Counted from the first letter of the stretch, positions 44,666 through 55,900 are shown. The stretch is 64,000 bases of DNA from Saprospiraceae bacterium (GCA_028280415.1 JANQLV010000003.1:1-64000); one strand, 5' to 3'. The notes: generated by a model not told the origin, from the sequence alone. Numbers and translations are program-made.

Positions 44666-45721
44666 CTATTTAACAAAGGCAATTTCGCAAAGCAGAGGGC
44701 TCTCAAGTGTTTGATAAAACCCATTGATGTAATTAACCATTTTCCTGCGGTTCTTTTTACTAAGATGTTCGCAGCTTTTGATAATATGGAAAATCTCTTT
44801 CTTATGTGATTTGAAATATCGGATAGTTGGTTCTAATTCATTGAGGTCAGCTACCTTATGCATATAAATCCTTTCGCGAACATCGGATTGCTGGAAATCC
44901 GCACTAGGCCGGGCATAAGGTGCATCAACCAAACCAGAAAAGTCAAAATCATAAGGAATCATAATACGATCTCCGTTCTCTTTATCTACCACTTTGACAT
45001 TTTGCAACATCTGAGGTCTCCAGTCCATATTCGAGATCATATATTGAAACATAGGGATGATATGGCTATATCTCTTGTTGATGCTGTCCAAGGTAATATT
45101 ATAACAGTTTTCTATCTCTTCACCATTAATCCGCTCTGCCATCTCATCCGTATTCTCGATCAAGAAACCATATTTTACATCTGCTATAGAGTCTTTTACA
45201 CTATTGATATAGGTTATCTCGACTAATTGTACTTTATAACTGGCTTCTGTTAATTGGTTATATATTTTGTAAGCAAGATATTCTTTAATGATTCTTTGCT
45301 CGGCATCCTCATCTTCCATACAGTGCGTAACCAATTTCAAGGACTTATGTGCAGTAGATAAGCCTTTATCTTCCAATTCTGACTTTCCGAATTTGATTTT
45401 TAAAGGAGGGAAATCACAGGTTTTTCTTCTAAACTTACCTCTTGGCTTGATTTTAACCCGATGCTCGATTGAACTATCAATGCCATTAACAGTCAATTTA
45501 GCCTCCTGATAATCATTACGGTATTTATTTTCGATAAGGTGATCCAGGTCGGTTTCTATCGTAAGTCTTAAAACATCATCCTGGCTGAGTGTTTTAAAGA
45601 TAGTAAGCGCAGATTCCACCCCTCCGTCAGTAGCTGGATTACTTAAGGCATTTTCGGCGCCCTGTGAGCTGTAGATAAAAGTAAATAATGATAAAAATAA
45701 TAAAGCGAAACTACGGATCAT
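44666..45721 (-). CDS. CotH-like secreted protein, copy 2
   Basis: 351 residues with signal peptide (MIRSFALLFLSLFTFIYSSQG). Same architecture as copy 1: PRGKFRRKTCDFPPLKIKFG, LKLVTHCMED, EYLAYKIYNQLTEASYKVQL, QYMISNMDWRPQMLQNVK and IPYDFDFSGLVDAPYARP. The shared CDFPPLK and IPYDFD blocks point to a common active or binding surface. The two are similar in length but well diverged, so the duplication is not recent. Function remains unassigned; CotH-like kinase is a working hypothesis. Copy 2 is the upstream gene of a likely two-gene unit. Confidence 0.6.
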   Translation of the reverse strand: MIRSFALLFLSLFTFIYSSQGAENALSNPATDGGVESALTIFKTLSQDDVLRLTIETDLDHLIENKYRNDYQEAKLTVNGIDSSIEHRVKIKPRGKFRRKTCDFPPLKIKFGKSELEDKGLSTAHKSLKLVTHCMEDEDAEQRIIKEYLAYKIYNQLTEASYKVQLVEITYINSVKDSIADVKYGFLIENTDEMAERINGEEIENCYNITLDSINKRYSHIIPMFQYMISNMDWRPQMLQNVKVVDKENGDRIMIPYDFDFSGLVDAPYARPSADFQQSDVRERIYMHKVADLNELEPTIRYFKSHKKEIFHIIKSCEHLSKKNRRKMVNYINGFYQTLESPLLCEIAFVK

Positions 45722-46284
45722 TTTTAATATTAAATTATTTCGAATTTGGTTTCCAACAGGGGTATTGATTTATTCCTAACGACAGTAAAAATGATAAAAA
45801 GTTGCTCATCTCTTCAAGCGAGTTCGACGTAGATCGTAAAATTTCCGATGAAAGGAAAAACCTTGATAATCGGAAAATTCAGAGCTAAATCGACAAGCGG
45901 AGCACTTTTATCGACCAATTCAAAATTCAGCGCAAAAATACGCCCAAAACAACTGATTTTCAACCACTTAAACACATATAATATTTCACTATATCAGCAT
46001 TTTTGCAAAAGTCGAAATATTATTAGTCGCTTTATAAAACTGCCGACCTAATATTGCGTTATTAGATCAGACAAAAGACTAATTATTTGGTATATTTGTT
46101 GAAATTTTTTTTTGTTTTTAAACCAATATTAAACCAAAACAAGAGGCAATACGAATTTCAGTCGTAGTGTTTTGTACAGTATCAAATCTATAAGCCGCAA
46201 TTCACATTACTTTGCTACTGTCACTCACCCTATTTCGGTATTCGAAATTCTGAGATTCTTGTTAACTAAACCAATTTAAAAAGT
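45722..46284. other. Divergent intergenic before acyl-CoA dehydrogenase
   Basis: 563 bases. TATATTTG at 46091-46098 is an exact -7 match on the + strand, which would give a leader of about 180 bases, but has no -33 TTTG. A 67-codon + frame at 45848-46051 lacks features of a gene. Nothing else is recognisable. Confidence 0.4.
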
Positions 46285-47436
46285 ATGGATACTGCCGCAA
46301 TTGAAAATTTAAATCTAATCCAACAAAGTGCAAAAGATTTTGCTGAGACCTATATCAGGCCACATGTAATGGAATGGGATGAAGTTCAACATTTCCCGAT
46401 TGATATTATGCACAAAATGGGTGAGCATGGTTTTCTGGGTGTTTTGATCCCCGAAGAGTACGGCGGTGCAGGCCTTGGATACCAGGAGTACATCACCGTA
46501 ATTGAAGAAATAGCCAAAGTATGTGGTTCTATCGGTTTATCTGTTGCTGCACATAATTCACTTTGTTCTATGCATATCAATATGTTTGGTACGCACGAAC
46601 TGAAGCAAAAATACCTTAGCAAGCTGGCTACCGGAGAGTGGATCGGGGCCTGGGGACTTACCGAACCCAATACCGGAAGTGATGCCGGAAGAATGCAATG
46701 TGTCGCTCATCGCGATGGTGACCATTATGTAATCAACGGTACAAAATCATGGATCACTCACGGAAAATCCGGAAATGTTGCCGTTGTGATTGCCCGAACG
46801 GGAGAATTGCTGGATAGTCATGGAATGACTGCCTTTGTCGTAGAGCGGGGAACTCCGGGTTTCCACGCTGGTAAAAAAGAGAACAAACTGGGGATGCGTG
46901 CCAGTGAAACGGCAGAGATGATCTTTGATAATTGTCGTATTCCGGTTGAGAATCGACTTGGAGAAGAAGGAGAAGGTTTTATCCAGTCAATGAAAATTCT
47001 CGATGGAGGTCGAATTTCCATTGCAGCACTTTCTTTGGGAATAGCCAAAGGGGCATATGAAGCTTCGGTGAAGTATGCACAGGAAAGACATCAATTCGGT
47101 AAGCCGATCGCCAAGTTCCAGGGAATCAGCTTCAAGCTGGCAGATATGGCCACAAAAATTAAAGCAGCAGAATTGCTCACACGCGAAGCCGGGACGCTCA
47201 AGAACAATGGCAAGAAAGTTACCAAGCTCGGTGCAATGGCCAAATACTTCGCCTCTGAAACGGCAGTAGAAGTCTCTACCGATGCCGTTCAGATACACGG
47301 AGGTTATGGTTACACCAAGGATTTCCCGGTGGAAAAATTCTATAGAGATTCCAAGCTATGTACCATTGGTGAAGGAACCTCGGAGATTCAAAAACTGGTT
47401 ATTTCCAGAGAAGTTTTGAAGGAATACAAAATTTAA
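46285..47436 (+). CDS. Acyl-CoA dehydrogenase
   Basis: 383 residues, typical of short/medium-chain FAD acyl-CoA dehydrogenases. Visible: [11 protein letters not shown] and [14 protein letters not shown] in the N-terminal helical domain, the substrate/FAD signature [13 protein letters not shown] near 124-137, [23 protein letters not shown], and C-terminal [16 protein letters not shown] with catalytic Glu in IGEGTSEIQ near 364. Performs alpha,beta-dehydrogenation of acyl-CoA, passing electrons to ETF. Chain-length specificity cannot be read from sequence; the family region fits butyryl- or branched-chain enzymes. Ends with a strong terminator, so transcribed alone. Confidence 0.95.
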   Translation: MDTAAIENLNLIQQSAKDFAETYIRPHVMEWDEVQHFPIDIMHKMGEHGFLGVLIPEEYGGAGLGYQEYITVIEEIAKVCGSIGLSVAAHNSLCSMHINMFGTHELKQKYLSKLATGEWIGAWGLTEPNTGSDAGRMQCVAHRDGDHYVINGTKSWITHGKSGNVAVVIARTGELLDSHGMTAFVVERGTPGFHAGKKENKLGMRASETAEMIFDNCRIPVENRLGEEGEGFIQSMKILDGGRISIAALSLGIAKGAYEASVKYAQERHQFGKPIAKFQGISFKLADMATKIKAAELLTREAGTLKNNGKKVTKLGAMAKYFASETAVEVSTDAVQIHGGYGYTKDFPVEKFYRDSKLCTIGEGTSEIQKLVISREVLKEYKI

Positions 47437-47447
47437 AGTGTAAATTT

Positions 47448-47499
47448 AAGTCTAAGTTCAAGATCATAGCCTGGCAGGCTAAGTCTTGAATTTAGGCTT
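47448..47499 (+). terminator. Long hairpin after acyl-CoA dehydrogenase
   Basis: Outer arms of 16 bases (47448-47463 and 47484-47499) pair at 14 positions, with an inner AGCCTG-g-CAGGCT stem (47468-47480), followed by a T-rich run. A strong intrinsic terminator 12 bases after the stop. Confidence 0.8.
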
Positions 47500-47626
47500 G
47501 ATTTGTTCTTTTCTATTTGTCGGCTGCCATCCAAGAATCAGTCGACATCATTTTTATGTATAAAAATAAGCGCTTATTTTTGGAGTAAACTTTATAATCA
47601 ATTCTAAGCCATAAAAATCTCAGTCT

Positions 47627-49642
47627 ATGAAGGCACTTTACGTAAAGCTATTTTTTTGTATTTCACTTTTAGCGAGCATCGGACAAAATACGCTCCAGGC
47701 TCAAATGCTGACTGAAATCCCAAATCCGGACGGTTTCTCTTTTGACTTCTTCTCAGGAGGGCAAGACGGTGAACTCTTTTTCAATTATTTCGATCAGAAT
47801 TTCAACCAGGTACTTCATTACTATGATGGGGTTGACCTTACTCCTGTACCACTACCTGCGGATCAGTTGTTTAACTTCTATAGCCATGAATACAATGGCA
47901 ATCACTATATTCAGGTTTTTGATCCAGGGTTCAATGTAGTATTGTACGAATTCGACGGTATAGATGCGAACCCTTTTGTACTGCCGCCTGATTTAGAATT
48001 TAATTTCTATGTTACTACGTTTCAGGATAACATGTATCTTTCGCTGCTAGATCCAGCCTTTAATGCTTCATTATATATTTACGACGGTGCTACTTTCACA
48101 GAATTGCCCGATCCGCCCAACATGGTTTTTAACAATTATGTTGCAGAGATCAATGACATGATCATATTATCTTATTTTGATAATACGACTTTTGATACGC
48201 ATCTATTCACTTTTGACGGAGCGACCCTGACTCCACTTCCCGGAGTTCCGGCTAATTCCAATTTCATCTTTCTGGCATTTGAAGGACAGGATGCCATCTA
48301 TATCGGAGTACAGGATAATACTTTTAATACGATCCTATTTGAGTTCGACGGAGTGACTCTAGCGGAAATTCCCAGTCCGGCAGGACAACAGTTTTCTTTT
48401 ATTCCGGGGGAAAATACAGATACGGATGAGCTGTATGTCACATATTTCGACAATGTCTCTTTCATTAATACCATGTATATTTACGATGGGTTTACGCTGA
48501 CAGAAATTCCAAACCCTGTCGGATTTGATTTTCCAAACCTTACAAATATATTTAACGGATCCGCTTATTTCTCCTACTTTGATAATACAAATTTTATAAC
48601 ATCCTTATTTAAGTTGGAAAATAATGTTCCGATACCAGTTACTACACCCGCAAACCAAGAATTTTCTTTTTACATTGATGATATCGGCGGAACACCATTA
48701 TATGTTTACTTCGATAATATTAGCTTCTCTCAATCCCTGATGTTATTGGATGAAGGTAGTAATTCCCTCACACCTATGAGTTTCCCTACTGGGTATAATT
48801 TTAATTTCTTTGTAGCCAGTGCAGCCGGTAAAGCTTTGTTATCACTGACGGACGCCATTACGTTTGATCAAAGTCTATGGCTATTTGATGGCATCGATTT
48901 TGTTCAGATTGAAAACCCACCGAACAAGATTTTCTCCTTCTTCGTAACAGAAGATCAGGAAAAAATTTACCTCCGGTACGATGATCAAAATACTTTTGAT
49001 GGAACGCTGTACGTATTAAGTCCAAATTCACTTCCAACGTCTCTGGATAATACTGTAACAACTTTCATTAATATTCCTTACTTCTTTAATACCGAAGATT
49101 TTGCATTTACCGATCCGGATCCCAATGATAGTTTTACAGAAATATTGATTACTGAAATCGAACAGATAGGTTATTTGCTTTGGAATGGAGCTCATGTTTA
49201 TGAAGGCGATATTATTCCTTTCGATGAAATCGATGACATGACCTTTACGCCTCTAACTGATGAGATGGGAGCGCCTTATGATGCTTTTAGATTTAAAGTA
49301 GGCGATGGTCAGGCATTCAGTGAAGAAAGCTATACGATGACGATTAATGTCGAAGATCCGAACTCGGTGAGTGGTAGTGAGTTGAATGCCTTCTCAAATG
49401 TATATCCCGTTCCGGCACAGTCTTTCACTACTCTGGATATTATCGCTGCTAATAATCTGGAAAAAGTAAACTTGCAAATCTTCTCTTCTGATGGTCAGAT
49501 GGTTTATCAAAACCTGTTTGAAGGTATCGGCAATGAATTCAGAGAAAGAATTGATGTAAGAACCTTACCAGCAGGTACTTATTTTATAATTGGCCGAACT
49601 TCCATCGGTAATCTGGTAAAAACTTTACAAATTAGCCGATAA
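47627..49642 (+). CDS. Ten-repeat beta protein with T9SS sorting domain
   Basis: 671 residues with signal peptide ending LQAQ near residue 26. Residues about 30-470 are ten repeats of 43-46 residues built on a core like F.F........YFD..F...LY.YDG..LT.IP.P; examples are YFDQNFNQVLHYYDG and YFDNVSFINTMYIYDG. Repeat spacing and the aromatic ladder fit a beta-propeller or beta-solenoid. A cadherin-like or unknown domain (about 475-575, FTDPDPNDSFTEILITEIE) precedes the T9SS type A domain (VYPVPAQSFTTLDI, TYFIIG, ending LQISR). Probably cell-surface or secreted; an adhesive or polysaccharide-binding role is inference. Confidence 0.85.
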   Translation: MKALYVKLFFCISLLASIGQNTLQAQMLTEIPNPDGFSFDFFSGGQDGELFFNYFDQNFNQVLHYYDGVDLTPVPLPADQLFNFYSHEYNGNHYIQVFDPGFNVVLYEFDGIDANPFVLPPDLEFNFYVTTFQDNMYLSLLDPAFNASLYIYDGATFTELPDPPNMVFNNYVAEINDMIILSYFDNTTFDTHLFTFDGATLTPLPGVPANSNFIFLAFEGQDAIYIGVQDNTFNTILFEFDGVTLAEIPSPAGQQFSFIPGENTDTDELYVTYFDNVSFINTMYIYDGFTLTEIPNPVGFDFPNLTNIFNGSAYFSYFDNTNFITSLFKLENNVPIPVTTPANQEFSFYIDDIGGTPLYVYFDNISFSQSLMLLDEGSNSLTPMSFPTGYNFNFFVASAAGKALLSLTDAITFDQSLWLFDGIDFVQIENPPNKIFSFFVTEDQEKIYLRYDDQNTFDGTLYVLSPNSLPTSLDNTVTTFINIPYFFNTEDFAFTDPDPNDSFTEILITEIEQIGYLLWNGAHVYEGDIIPFDEIDDMTFTPLTDEMGAPYDAFRFKVGDGQAFSEESYTMTINVEDPNSVSGSELNAFSNVYPVPAQSFTTLDIIAANNLEKVNLQIFSSDGQMVYQNLFEGIGNEFRERIDVRTLPAGTYFIIGRTSIGNLVKTLQISR

Positions 49643-49662
49643 ATTCTATAACCAATAAATCG

Positions 49663-49698
49663 AAAAGCGGAAAGTCAATGGCCTGGCTTTCCGCTTTT
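49663..49698 (+). terminator. Perfect 12-bp terminator
   Basis: AAAAGCGGAAAG (49663-49674) pairs perfectly with CTTTCCGCTTTT (49687-49698) across a 12-base loop. The right arm runs into a T-tract. Ends the ten-repeat protein transcript; because the left arm starts with four As, it could also work for the other strand. Confidence 0.85.
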
Positions 49699-49769
49699 TT
49701 GTTTTCCGCTTAATTGCTTAATATTACGCCTTGATTAAACTGCCTTTTTTAAATAAAATTACAATATCA

Positions 49770-52211
49770 ATGAACAATGCCCTACCCTACACAGTGTTTT
49801 GTATGCTGCTGTTTATGTTTACAGTGATCACTCCAACAACTGCCCAGGAAGCGAAAAAAGAGAAAGAAAAGAAAGAAAAAAACGATAGCAAGATCAAGGC
49901 TTACGAAGATATTATTACTGAAAAAGCCATATCTGATGAAGGCCTTTTTAATGTGCATAAAGTCGGTGCCAAGTACTATTTTGAAATACCTGATGAACTT
50001 TTAGAGAAAGAAATCCTCGTAGTGAGCAGAATAGCCGGCTTTGTTAAAGACCTCAACTTCGGAGGCGCCGGGATGAAATCTCGTCCGCAGCAAGTAATCC
50101 GCTGGCAAAGAAAAGACGAAAAAATATTGCTGCGTTCCGTTTCTTTCAATAGCGTAGCCGATGAAAATCTCCCTATCTACAAATCCCTGCGCAATAACAA
50201 TTTTGAACCAATAATTATGGTTTTCGATATAAACGCCTTGGGAAAGGATAGTAACTCCGTCATAATTAATGTTGACCCCTTGTTCACGACCGAAGTAGAT
50301 ATGATCGGCCCTTTGAGTACCCGGGAAAAGAAAAATTTTGAAATTGGTGCTCTGGATAAAAAGCGATCTTTGATCAATTATATGAAAGCCTTTCCAAAAA
50401 ACGTGGAGGTAAGACATATCATGACCTATAAAGGTAAAAAACTGCCCGATAACCAATTGACGAAATCCCTCTCTTTAGAGATGAATCAATCTTTCATTTT
50501 ATTACCGGAAGAGCCCATGCAAGCCCGGTTATACGATTCGAGGATCGGTTATTTTTCGATAGAACAGACCGACTATGGGCTGGATGAACAGAAAGCGGCT
50601 TCCAGAAGATATATCACCCGCTGGAGGCTGGAGCCTAAAGATATGGATGCCTTTCGTCGCGGGGAACTGGTAGAACCGAAAAATCCGATTGTCTACTACG
50701 TCGATCCGGCAACCCCGGAAGAGTGGCGCCCTTATTTGAAACAAGGAATTGAAGACTGGCAGGTAGCTTTCGAAGCTGCCGGATTCAAGAATGCAATCAT
50801 CGCCAAAGATCCACCGAGTAAAGAAGAAGATCCCGACTGGAGTCCGGAGGATGTTCGATACAGTGTAATCCGGTATATCACTACAGATATACAAAATGCC
50901 CAGGGCCCTCATGTCCATGACCCGCGTACCGGCGAAATCCTCGAAAGTGATATTCTCTGGTATCACAATGTAATGAACCTTCTGCGCAACTGGTATTTTG
51001 TGCAAACTGCTGCTGTAAATCCGGAAGCCCGCGGCGTAAAATTCGAACAAAAAGTAATGGGTGAACTCATTCGTTTTGTAGCGGCACATGAGGTAGGTCA
51101 CACCCTCGGCTTACCTCACAATATGGGCTCCAGCCCGGCATATCCGGTAGATTCACTACGTTCCCCCAGCTTTACGGCAAATCACGGTACTGCACCAAGT
51201 ATCATGGATTATGCCCGCTTTAATTATATCGCTCAACCGGAAGATGGTGTCACTAATTTTTATCCGGGCATAGGGGAATATGACCTTTGGTCAATCGAAT
51301 ACGGTTATCGTCCAATTCCGGAAGCCAGCTCTGCCGAAGCGGAACGCTTAACACTCAACAAATGGATCAAGGCCAAAGCCGGAAATCCGATCTATCGCTA
51401 TGGCAGACAACAAAGAGCGGTCGTCGATCCGAGTGCACAAACCGAAGACCTGGGAGATAATGCTGTCAAAGCAAGTGATCTGGGGATTAAAAACTTAAAA
51501 CGTATTGTCCCCAATCTAATCGAATGGACCGAAGCAGAAGCAAAATCTTATGAGGATTTACGGGAATTATACGGACAGGTACTTGGGCAATTTGGTCGTT
51601 ATATGGGACATGTGAGTAGCAATATCGGTGGTGTTTATAATTATCAAAAAACCTATGATGAAGCAGGGGTAATTTATAGCCCCGTTCCCCGGAACAGACA
51701 AAAAGAAGCGATTGATTTTCTTGATCGTCAATTATTTACGACTCCCTACTGGATGATTGATAATGAGATTTTACAAAGGATAGAGGCCGACGGATTTATG
51801 AACCGCCTTCGCACACTACAGGTTCGTACGCTCAACAGGCTTTTTGATGGAGATCGCCTGAATCGCTTGATGGAGATAGAAGCCTTGCAGGGATCCAAGC
51901 AGTATACTATGAATGATCTTTTCAAGGATACGAAAAAATCTATTTGGTCAGAGCTACGGAATGGTTCTAAAATCGATCCTTTCCGTAGAAATCTGCAAAG
52001 AGCTTATATTGATAAAATGGCTGGCCTTATGGAACTGAAAGATGCAAAGTATCATCAGTCAGATATCAAAGCAATGGCCAGAGCTACACTTGTTTCCATC
52101 AAAAAGCTCTTAAATTCTGCTCTTAGGAAGCAAAAAGATACTGCCACTAAATATCATTTGCAAGATGTCGAAGCCAGAATAGATAAATTATTGGGAGATG
52201 ATAATGACTAA
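49770..52211 (+). CDS. Zinc-dependent metalloprotease (DUF5117-type)
   Basis: About 813 residues from the ATG at 49770, where the signal peptide MNNALPYTVFCMLLFMFTVITPTTAQ begins (a TTG lies in frame at 49731). A Lys/Glu-rich mature start (EAKKEKEKKEK) is followed by a beta-rich N-terminal region, then the catalytic part: HEVGHTLGLPHNM near residue 440 (HExxHxxGxxH, three His zinc ligands, metzincin type) and SIMDYARFNY as the Met-turn near 490. C-terminal region is helical. Family members are large secreted or periplasmic metalloproteases of Bacteroidota. No partner gene. Ends in a strong hairpin. Confidence 0.9.
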   Translation: MNNALPYTVFCMLLFMFTVITPTTAQEAKKEKEKKEKNDSKIKAYEDIITEKAISDEGLFNVHKVGAKYYFEIPDELLEKEILVVSRIAGFVKDLNFGGAGMKSRPQQVIRWQRKDEKILLRSVSFNSVADENLPIYKSLRNNNFEPIIMVFDINALGKDSNSVIINVDPLFTTEVDMIGPLSTREKKNFEIGALDKKRSLINYMKAFPKNVEVRHIMTYKGKKLPDNQLTKSLSLEMNQSFILLPEEPMQARLYDSRIGYFSIEQTDYGLDEQKAASRRYITRWRLEPKDMDAFRRGELVEPKNPIVYYVDPATPEEWRPYLKQGIEDWQVAFEAAGFKNAIIAKDPPSKEEDPDWSPEDVRYSVIRYITTDIQNAQGPHVHDPRTGEILESDILWYHNVMNLLRNWYFVQTAAVNPEARGVKFEQKVMGELIRFVAAHEVGHTLGLPHNMGSSPAYPVDSLRSPSFTANHGTAPSIMDYARFNYIAQPEDGVTNFYPGIGEYDLWSIEYGYRPIPEASSAEAERLTLNKWIKAKAGNPIYRYGRQQRAVVDPSAQTEDLGDNAVKASDLGIKNLKRIVPNLIEWTEAEAKSYEDLRELYGQVLGQFGRYMGHVSSNIGGVYNYQKTYDEAGVIYSPVPRNRQKEAIDFLDRQLFTTPYWMIDNEILQRIEADGFMNRLRTLQVRTLNRLFDGDRLNRLMEIEALQGSKQYTMNDLFKDTKKSIWSELRNGSKIDPFRRNLQRAYIDKMAGLMELKDAKYHQSDIKAMARATLVSIKKLLNSALRKQKDTATKYHLQDVEARIDKLLGDDND

Positions 52212-52254
52212 GTTATCAAACCGCGGTGTACAACAAATCCTTTAAAATTAAAAA

Positions 52255-52280
52255 GCCACCGGGGACTATTCCTCGGTGGC
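52255..52280 (+). terminator. Terminator after metalloprotease
   Basis: GCCACCGGGGA (52255-52265) pairs with TCCTCGGTGGC (52270-52280) with one mismatch and a CTAT loop; AAAA precedes and GGATTTT follows. Confidence 0.8.
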
Positions 52281-52989
52281 GGATTTTACTACTCAGAAAA
52301 ATAAAGATAAATTTTTTGTACTGGGATTTTCAATGCGGGTGTCAATTACTTTTTTTGGTTTTTCAAAGTTGTTGGTGTAAATGTACTGGCTAAAAACAGT
52401 TGAGTCACATATTCCCGACCGAGGTCTATAAAAAGACGACGAATGGAATTTCGAACTAAATGAAGTCAGTCTGTTGATCCGGTCAACATCTGAAAATGCT
52501 GATGCTATCCCGGCTCACCCAAAAAGTTTTGCTACTTTTTAATCCTTATAACATTACTTTCAAACGAAGCATCCGGTCACCAGTCCTGTTTCTCAACCAG
52601 CAAGTCCAACTTCCTAAAATGCTGTAGTTTTTACGATTCGTTTAAACATGTAAAACTATTTCGTCGATCAAATTCAATAACTTATATAAATCCCGGCAAT
52701 GTTCATCGAAGGATTAGTATATTCGGTATTGTTAAAAAGGATAGTTGCAGCAAGAATATTTCATTAAGCATTTTAAGACACTATTTGTACTGACAAAACA
52801 AATAGGGACAATGATCATTAGAAATTCGAAATACGATTTTGTCCTCAAGATTTCAGCTTAGTACAACTAATTACTGGTTTAGGAGAGCACTGGGTAATGA
52901 TGGCCATAGTTCTGTTTATCTATTGCATTAAAAATCAAAAACGCCTTCATAAAAAAGTACAAGCTTTTTCAAAGTAAAAGAAAACCATT
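52281..52989. other. Long intergenic before tricorn-like gene
   Basis: 709 bases without a confident gene. It contains a short stem GGACAA (52806-52811)/TTGTCC (52839-52844) and a 26-codon + frame described separately. The frame's open part extends further upstream to a TAG near 52825, so it may be the remnant end of a membrane protein. Confidence 0.4.
52897..52977 (+). CDS. Possible 26-residue membrane peptide
   Basis: Two adjacent ATGs (52897, 52900) open a frame with one hydrophobic helix (AIVLFIYCI) followed by a strongly basic tail (KNQKRLHKKVQAFSK), ending 12 bases before the tricorn-like start. The organisation hydrophobic-then-basic is what a single-pass regulatory peptide would show. 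The frame is open upstream for about 24 more codons (LVQLITGLGEHWV), so it could instead be the tail of a decayed gene. Evidence is weak. Confidence 0.25.
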   Translation: MMAIVLFIYCIKNQKRLHKKVQAFSK

Positions 52990-55900
52990 ATGAAAAAAAC
53001 GCTTTCTATCTGTCTATTAACCATTTTATACTTTAGTATTTCAATTGCTCAGGACGAGCCATTATGGTTGCGTTATCCGGCTATTTCACCGGATGGAAAA
53101 ACCATCGTCTTTAGTTATCAAGGAGATTTATATCGGGTCGATGCAGAAGGTGGAGCGGCTATCCCGCTTACACTGCACGAGGGACATGACTATATGCCAG
53201 TCTGGTCACATGATAGTAAAAAAATTGCCTTTTCGTCTAATCGATATGGCAATTTTGATGTGTATGTCATGAATGCGACTGGTGGTAAAGCCAAACGCCT
53301 TACTTATCATTCCGCTGGAGATTATCCTTCTGATTTTACCAGTGATAATGCATCTGTATTATTTAGTTCAAGCAGACTCGATGCTGCTTTGAATCAACAA
53401 TTTCCTTCCGGAGTATTACCGGAGTTATATAAAATCCCCGTTAAAGGTGGTCAGGTCAAACAAGTTTTAACCACTCCGGCCCAGGACGCCCGCTACTCCA
53501 AGGATGGCAAGATGCTGGTTTTCCACGATCGAAAAGGTTATGAAGATGCGTTCAGAAAACATCACACTTCTTCCGTGACGCGGGATATCTGGTCCTATAA
53601 TTTTGAGACCGATACTTACAAACAACTGAGTAATTTCAATGGCGAAGATCGCAATCCGGTATTTTCAAGTAATCAAAAATCAGTATATTATTTATCCGAA
53701 TCTTCAGGATCGTTCAATGTTCACAAAAAAATTCTCGAAGACTACGCCTCCCCCGAACAAATTACCGCATTAAGCAATCACCCGGTAAGATATCTTAGCA
53801 TCAGTAATGAAGACAAATTGTGTTTTAGTTATAATGGTGAAATTTATACTATGGATCCCGCTGGCGTTCCTAAGAAAGTAAATATTCAGATTGCGGTGGA
53901 TGAACGTTTCAATGAAGAGAAAATCGTACCTATCAAAGGGGACGTAACACAAATGGCTCTTTCTCCAAACGGAAAAGAGATTGCTTACATAGTCCGTGGA
54001 GAGGTGTTTGTAAGTTCTGTAAAAAAAGGAACGACTAAGCGAATCACTCAAACGCCTGAGCAGGAAAGAACGGTTGAATTTAGCCCCGATGGGCGTTCCA
54101 TCCTTTATGCAAGTGAAAGAAACGGAAGCTGGAATCTATACCAGACCTCTCTTGACCGGGAAGATGAAAAATATTTTTTCAATGCTACCTTGTTAAAAGA
54201 AGAGAGCATACTGGAATCTGACAAAGAAACCTTCCAGCCCTCCTACTCTCCTGATGGTAAAGAAGTGGCTTTTCTGGAAGAGCGTACAGCTCTAAAAGTC
54301 ATTAATCTTGCCAGCAAAAAGGTTCGCGAGATCATGCCGGCCAGTATGCAATATTCTTACTCGGATGGAGATCAGCATTATGACTGGTCGCCAGATAGCA
54401 AATGGTTTCTGATCAATTTTCTGCCGAATAAGAGATGGACAGATCAGATTGGTTTAGTCAGTGCTCAGGGCGGAGAAATTACTGACCTGAGTAAAAGTGG
54501 TTATGGCGCATATATGCCAACCTGGATGATGAACGGAGAGATGATGCTCTGGCTGTCCTCCAAAGATGGTATGAAAAATCACGCCAGTTGGGGTGGACAG
54601 GTAGATGTATATGCTACTTTTTTCACCCAGGATGCCTATGATAAGTTTACCCTGAGTGAAGAGGAATACGAGTTGATGAAAGAGGAAGAAAAGGAGGAGG
54701 ATAAAAAGGATAAAGACGAAAAAGAGAAAGAAGATAAGGATAAAAAAGAGGATAAAGACAAAAAGGAAGCAGTAAAACCAATAAAAATTGAATTAGACGA
54801 TATTGAAGATCGAAGTAAAAAACTCACCATACATTCTTCTTCCCTGACGGATGCTTATGTTTCTAAAGATGGAAAAAACATGTATTATCTCGCCCGGTTT
54901 GAAAAAGGTTACGATTTATGGAAAACCGATCTTCGTACCCGGGAAACAAAAATCCTGACCAAACTAAACAGCCAAAGTGCCTATGGATTAATTGCGGATA
55001 AAAAAGATGAAAATCTGTTTTTATTGTCCGGTGGAAAAATATTGAAAATTAATGTAAAAGACGGAAGTCAGAAAAATATAAGTCTACAGGGAGAAATGGT
55101 TTTGGCAGAAGCCAGGGAAAGGGAATATCTTTTCGAACATATCTGGCGACAGGTAGAAAAGAAATTCTACAAAATTGATCTACATGATGTGAAATGGGAT
55201 TTTTATAAAAAAGAGTACGCCCGCTTTTTACCGCATATTAATAATAATCACGATTTCGCGGAAATGCTCAGTGAAATGCTTGGTGAACTCAATGCTTCCC
55301 ATACCGGTGCAAGATTTTGGCCCTCCAACCAAAATGGTGATCGCACTGCTGGATTAGGGATTTTCTACGATCATTCCTATACCGGAAACGGGCTTAAAAT
55401 CGCCGAGGTAATGGATAAAGGTCCAACCGTTAAGGAAGGTTCAGAAATCAAGGCAGGTGTTGTGATCGAAAAAATTGATGGTGTCGCAATTACTCCCGAG
55501 ATGAATCACTACAAATTGCTTAACCGAAAAGTAAATAAAAACACCCTGCTTTCTCTTCACGATCCCGGCACTGGTAAACGTTGGGAAGAAACCGTCAAGC
55601 CTATTTCTTTAGGAGCAGAAAACGAATTGCGATATAAGCGTTGGGTGGAAAATTGTCGTACTAAAGTAGAAAAGCTTTCCGGAGGAAAAGTAGGCTATGT
55701 ACATGTTCGCGGAATGAATGATCGCAGTTACCGCACAGTATACGATGAGGTCTTAGGCAAAAATGCCGATAAAGAAGCATTGATTGTAGATACCCGGTTT
55801 AATGGTGGTGGTTGGTTGCACGATGATCTGGCGACCTTCCTCAACGGAAAAGATTATATCACTTTCATGCCACGTGGTCAGGATTTGGGTAACGAACCTC

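Noticed and set aside
45848..46051. 67-codon + strand frame before acyl-CoA dehydrogenase
   Set aside because: No signal, domain or start context; it lies in a divergent promoter region.
46321..46331. AACAAAGTGC string inside the acyl-CoA dehydrogenase gene
   Set aside because: It lies in coding sequence as part of QQSAK codons, has no paired arm and does not follow a stop codon, so it is not counted as an element.
54660..54780. Charged repeat tract in the tricorn-like gene as a possible recombination hot-spot
   Set aside because: It is simply Lys/Glu/Asp codon bias in a flexible linker and the reading frame is intact.
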